DNA of 59,556 nucleotides from the NCBI GenBank assembly GCA_002238505.1, contig MPMM01000021.1, positions 1 through 59,556 on the forward strand, written 5' to 3'. The first letter of the stretch is position 1, and every line of letters starts with the position of its first letter. This document shows positions 59,459 to 59,556 of this stretch, in pieces. The translations under genes were made by a program, and so were the position numbers. The notes under the pieces are model-generated. The model did not search any database. It was not told the origin of the DNA and saw only the letters and a list, made by a program, of their open reading frames with translations. The stretch comes from SAR202 cluster bacterium bin22. Its GTDB lineage: Bacteria > Chloroflexota > Dehalococcoidia > Lucifugimonadales > UBA3495.

Positions 59459-59556
59459 TCACATTTCAAGTGCAACACTGGTTTGGATAAGATTTCTGCT
59501 GGGGTAAGGTAGCCCAGGCACTTGCGTGGGGTATGGTTGTAGGCTTGGGTGATGCG
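59459..59556 (-). pseudogene. IS30-family transposase, C-terminal end, apparently frameshifted
   Basis: Read from the window edge on the minus strand: RITQAYNHTPRKCLGYLTPAEI. PRKCLGY.TP.E is the C-terminal signature of IS30-family transposases. The frame then runs on without a stop, but a shift of one base gives IQTSVALEM and a stop at 59459-59461, the usual kind of IS30 ending. The gene therefore looks broken by a one-base deletion near 59493. The rest lies outside the window. Confidence 0.65.

Noticed and set aside
1-59556. tRNA genes
   Set aside because: Several GGTTC-AA words occur, but all belong to R3 or other repeats; no cloverleaf could be built by eye.

Overview
The window looks like a piece of a high-GC bacterial chromosome, most likely from a member of the Chloroflexota (Dehalococcoidia / SAR202-like). 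This is an inference. It rests on the gene mix (luciferase-like flavin monooxygenases, DUF1800/DUF1501 proteins, many soluble beta-propellers, HrcA, a stand-alone BioY, a QueA-type ribosyltransferase-isomerase) and on dense short palindromic intergenic repeats. I see no rRNA, tRNA or CRISPR array. Both ends cut genes: a pstS-like gene at the left and an IS30-like transposase at the right.

Layout. 0-0.6 kb: end of a phosphate-binding protein gene. 0.8-4.7 kb (minus): cassette A, DUF1800 then DUF1501 then an NHL propeller. 4.9-5.5 kb: hicA-hicB toxin-antitoxin pair. 5.6-9.3 kb (plus): flavin monooxygenase, cupin and large alpha/beta hydrolase. 9.4-13.2 kb (minus): cassette B, same three families in the same order. 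13.4-20.6 kb: small metal-protein and housekeeping genes (Cys-rich protein, Rieske protein, cobalamin-binding protein, FolD, two VOC proteins, QueA, a Fur-family regulator). 20.7-25.5 kb: a repeat island carrying two Asp-box propellers, a second Fur regulator, a repeat-invaded hypothetical gene, a MITE and a 27-bp tandem array. 25.6-29.2 kb: a pentapeptide-repeat protein with a degenerate TIR-like domain, and a translationally coupled pair of unknown proteins. 29.4-38.9 kb: three MFS transporters, a second flavin monooxygenase, a Gfo/Idh/MocA oxidoreductase, a MetX-like hydrolase and HrcA. 39.8-45.7 kb: two exported proteins sharing a C-terminal domain, BioY, an MBL-fold protein and a membrane protein. 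46.3-52.0 kb (minus): a five-gene signalling operon (STAS protein, response regulator-PP2C phosphatase, RsbW-like kinase, binding lipoprotein, sensor histidine kinase). 52.4-53.9 kb: VOC, DinB-like and CoA-binding proteins. 54.3-58.1 kb (plus): cassette C. 58.4-59.6 kb: a hotdog thioesterase, a small membrane protein and the transposase remnant.

Two sets look like systems. The first is the DUF1800-DUF1501-NHL cassette, present three times in 58 kb. All nine proteins lack a visible signal peptide, each cassette has its own sigma70-like promoter, and a hairpin lies before the NHL gene in every copy. The second is the binding-protein/histidine-kinase operon, which links an extracellular solute sensor to a partner-switching output of unknown target.

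Repeat families used below. R1: short elements around CCTGAGC..CGAAGG. R2: CATTCCGGC..GCCGGAAT elements. R3: GTAGGGGCG..CGCCCCTAC arms around variable palindromic cores. R4: CTTCCCCC..GGGGGAAGG with a GTTAGGATGGGGGTG tail. R5: GGGCAGAC..GTCTGCCC elements.
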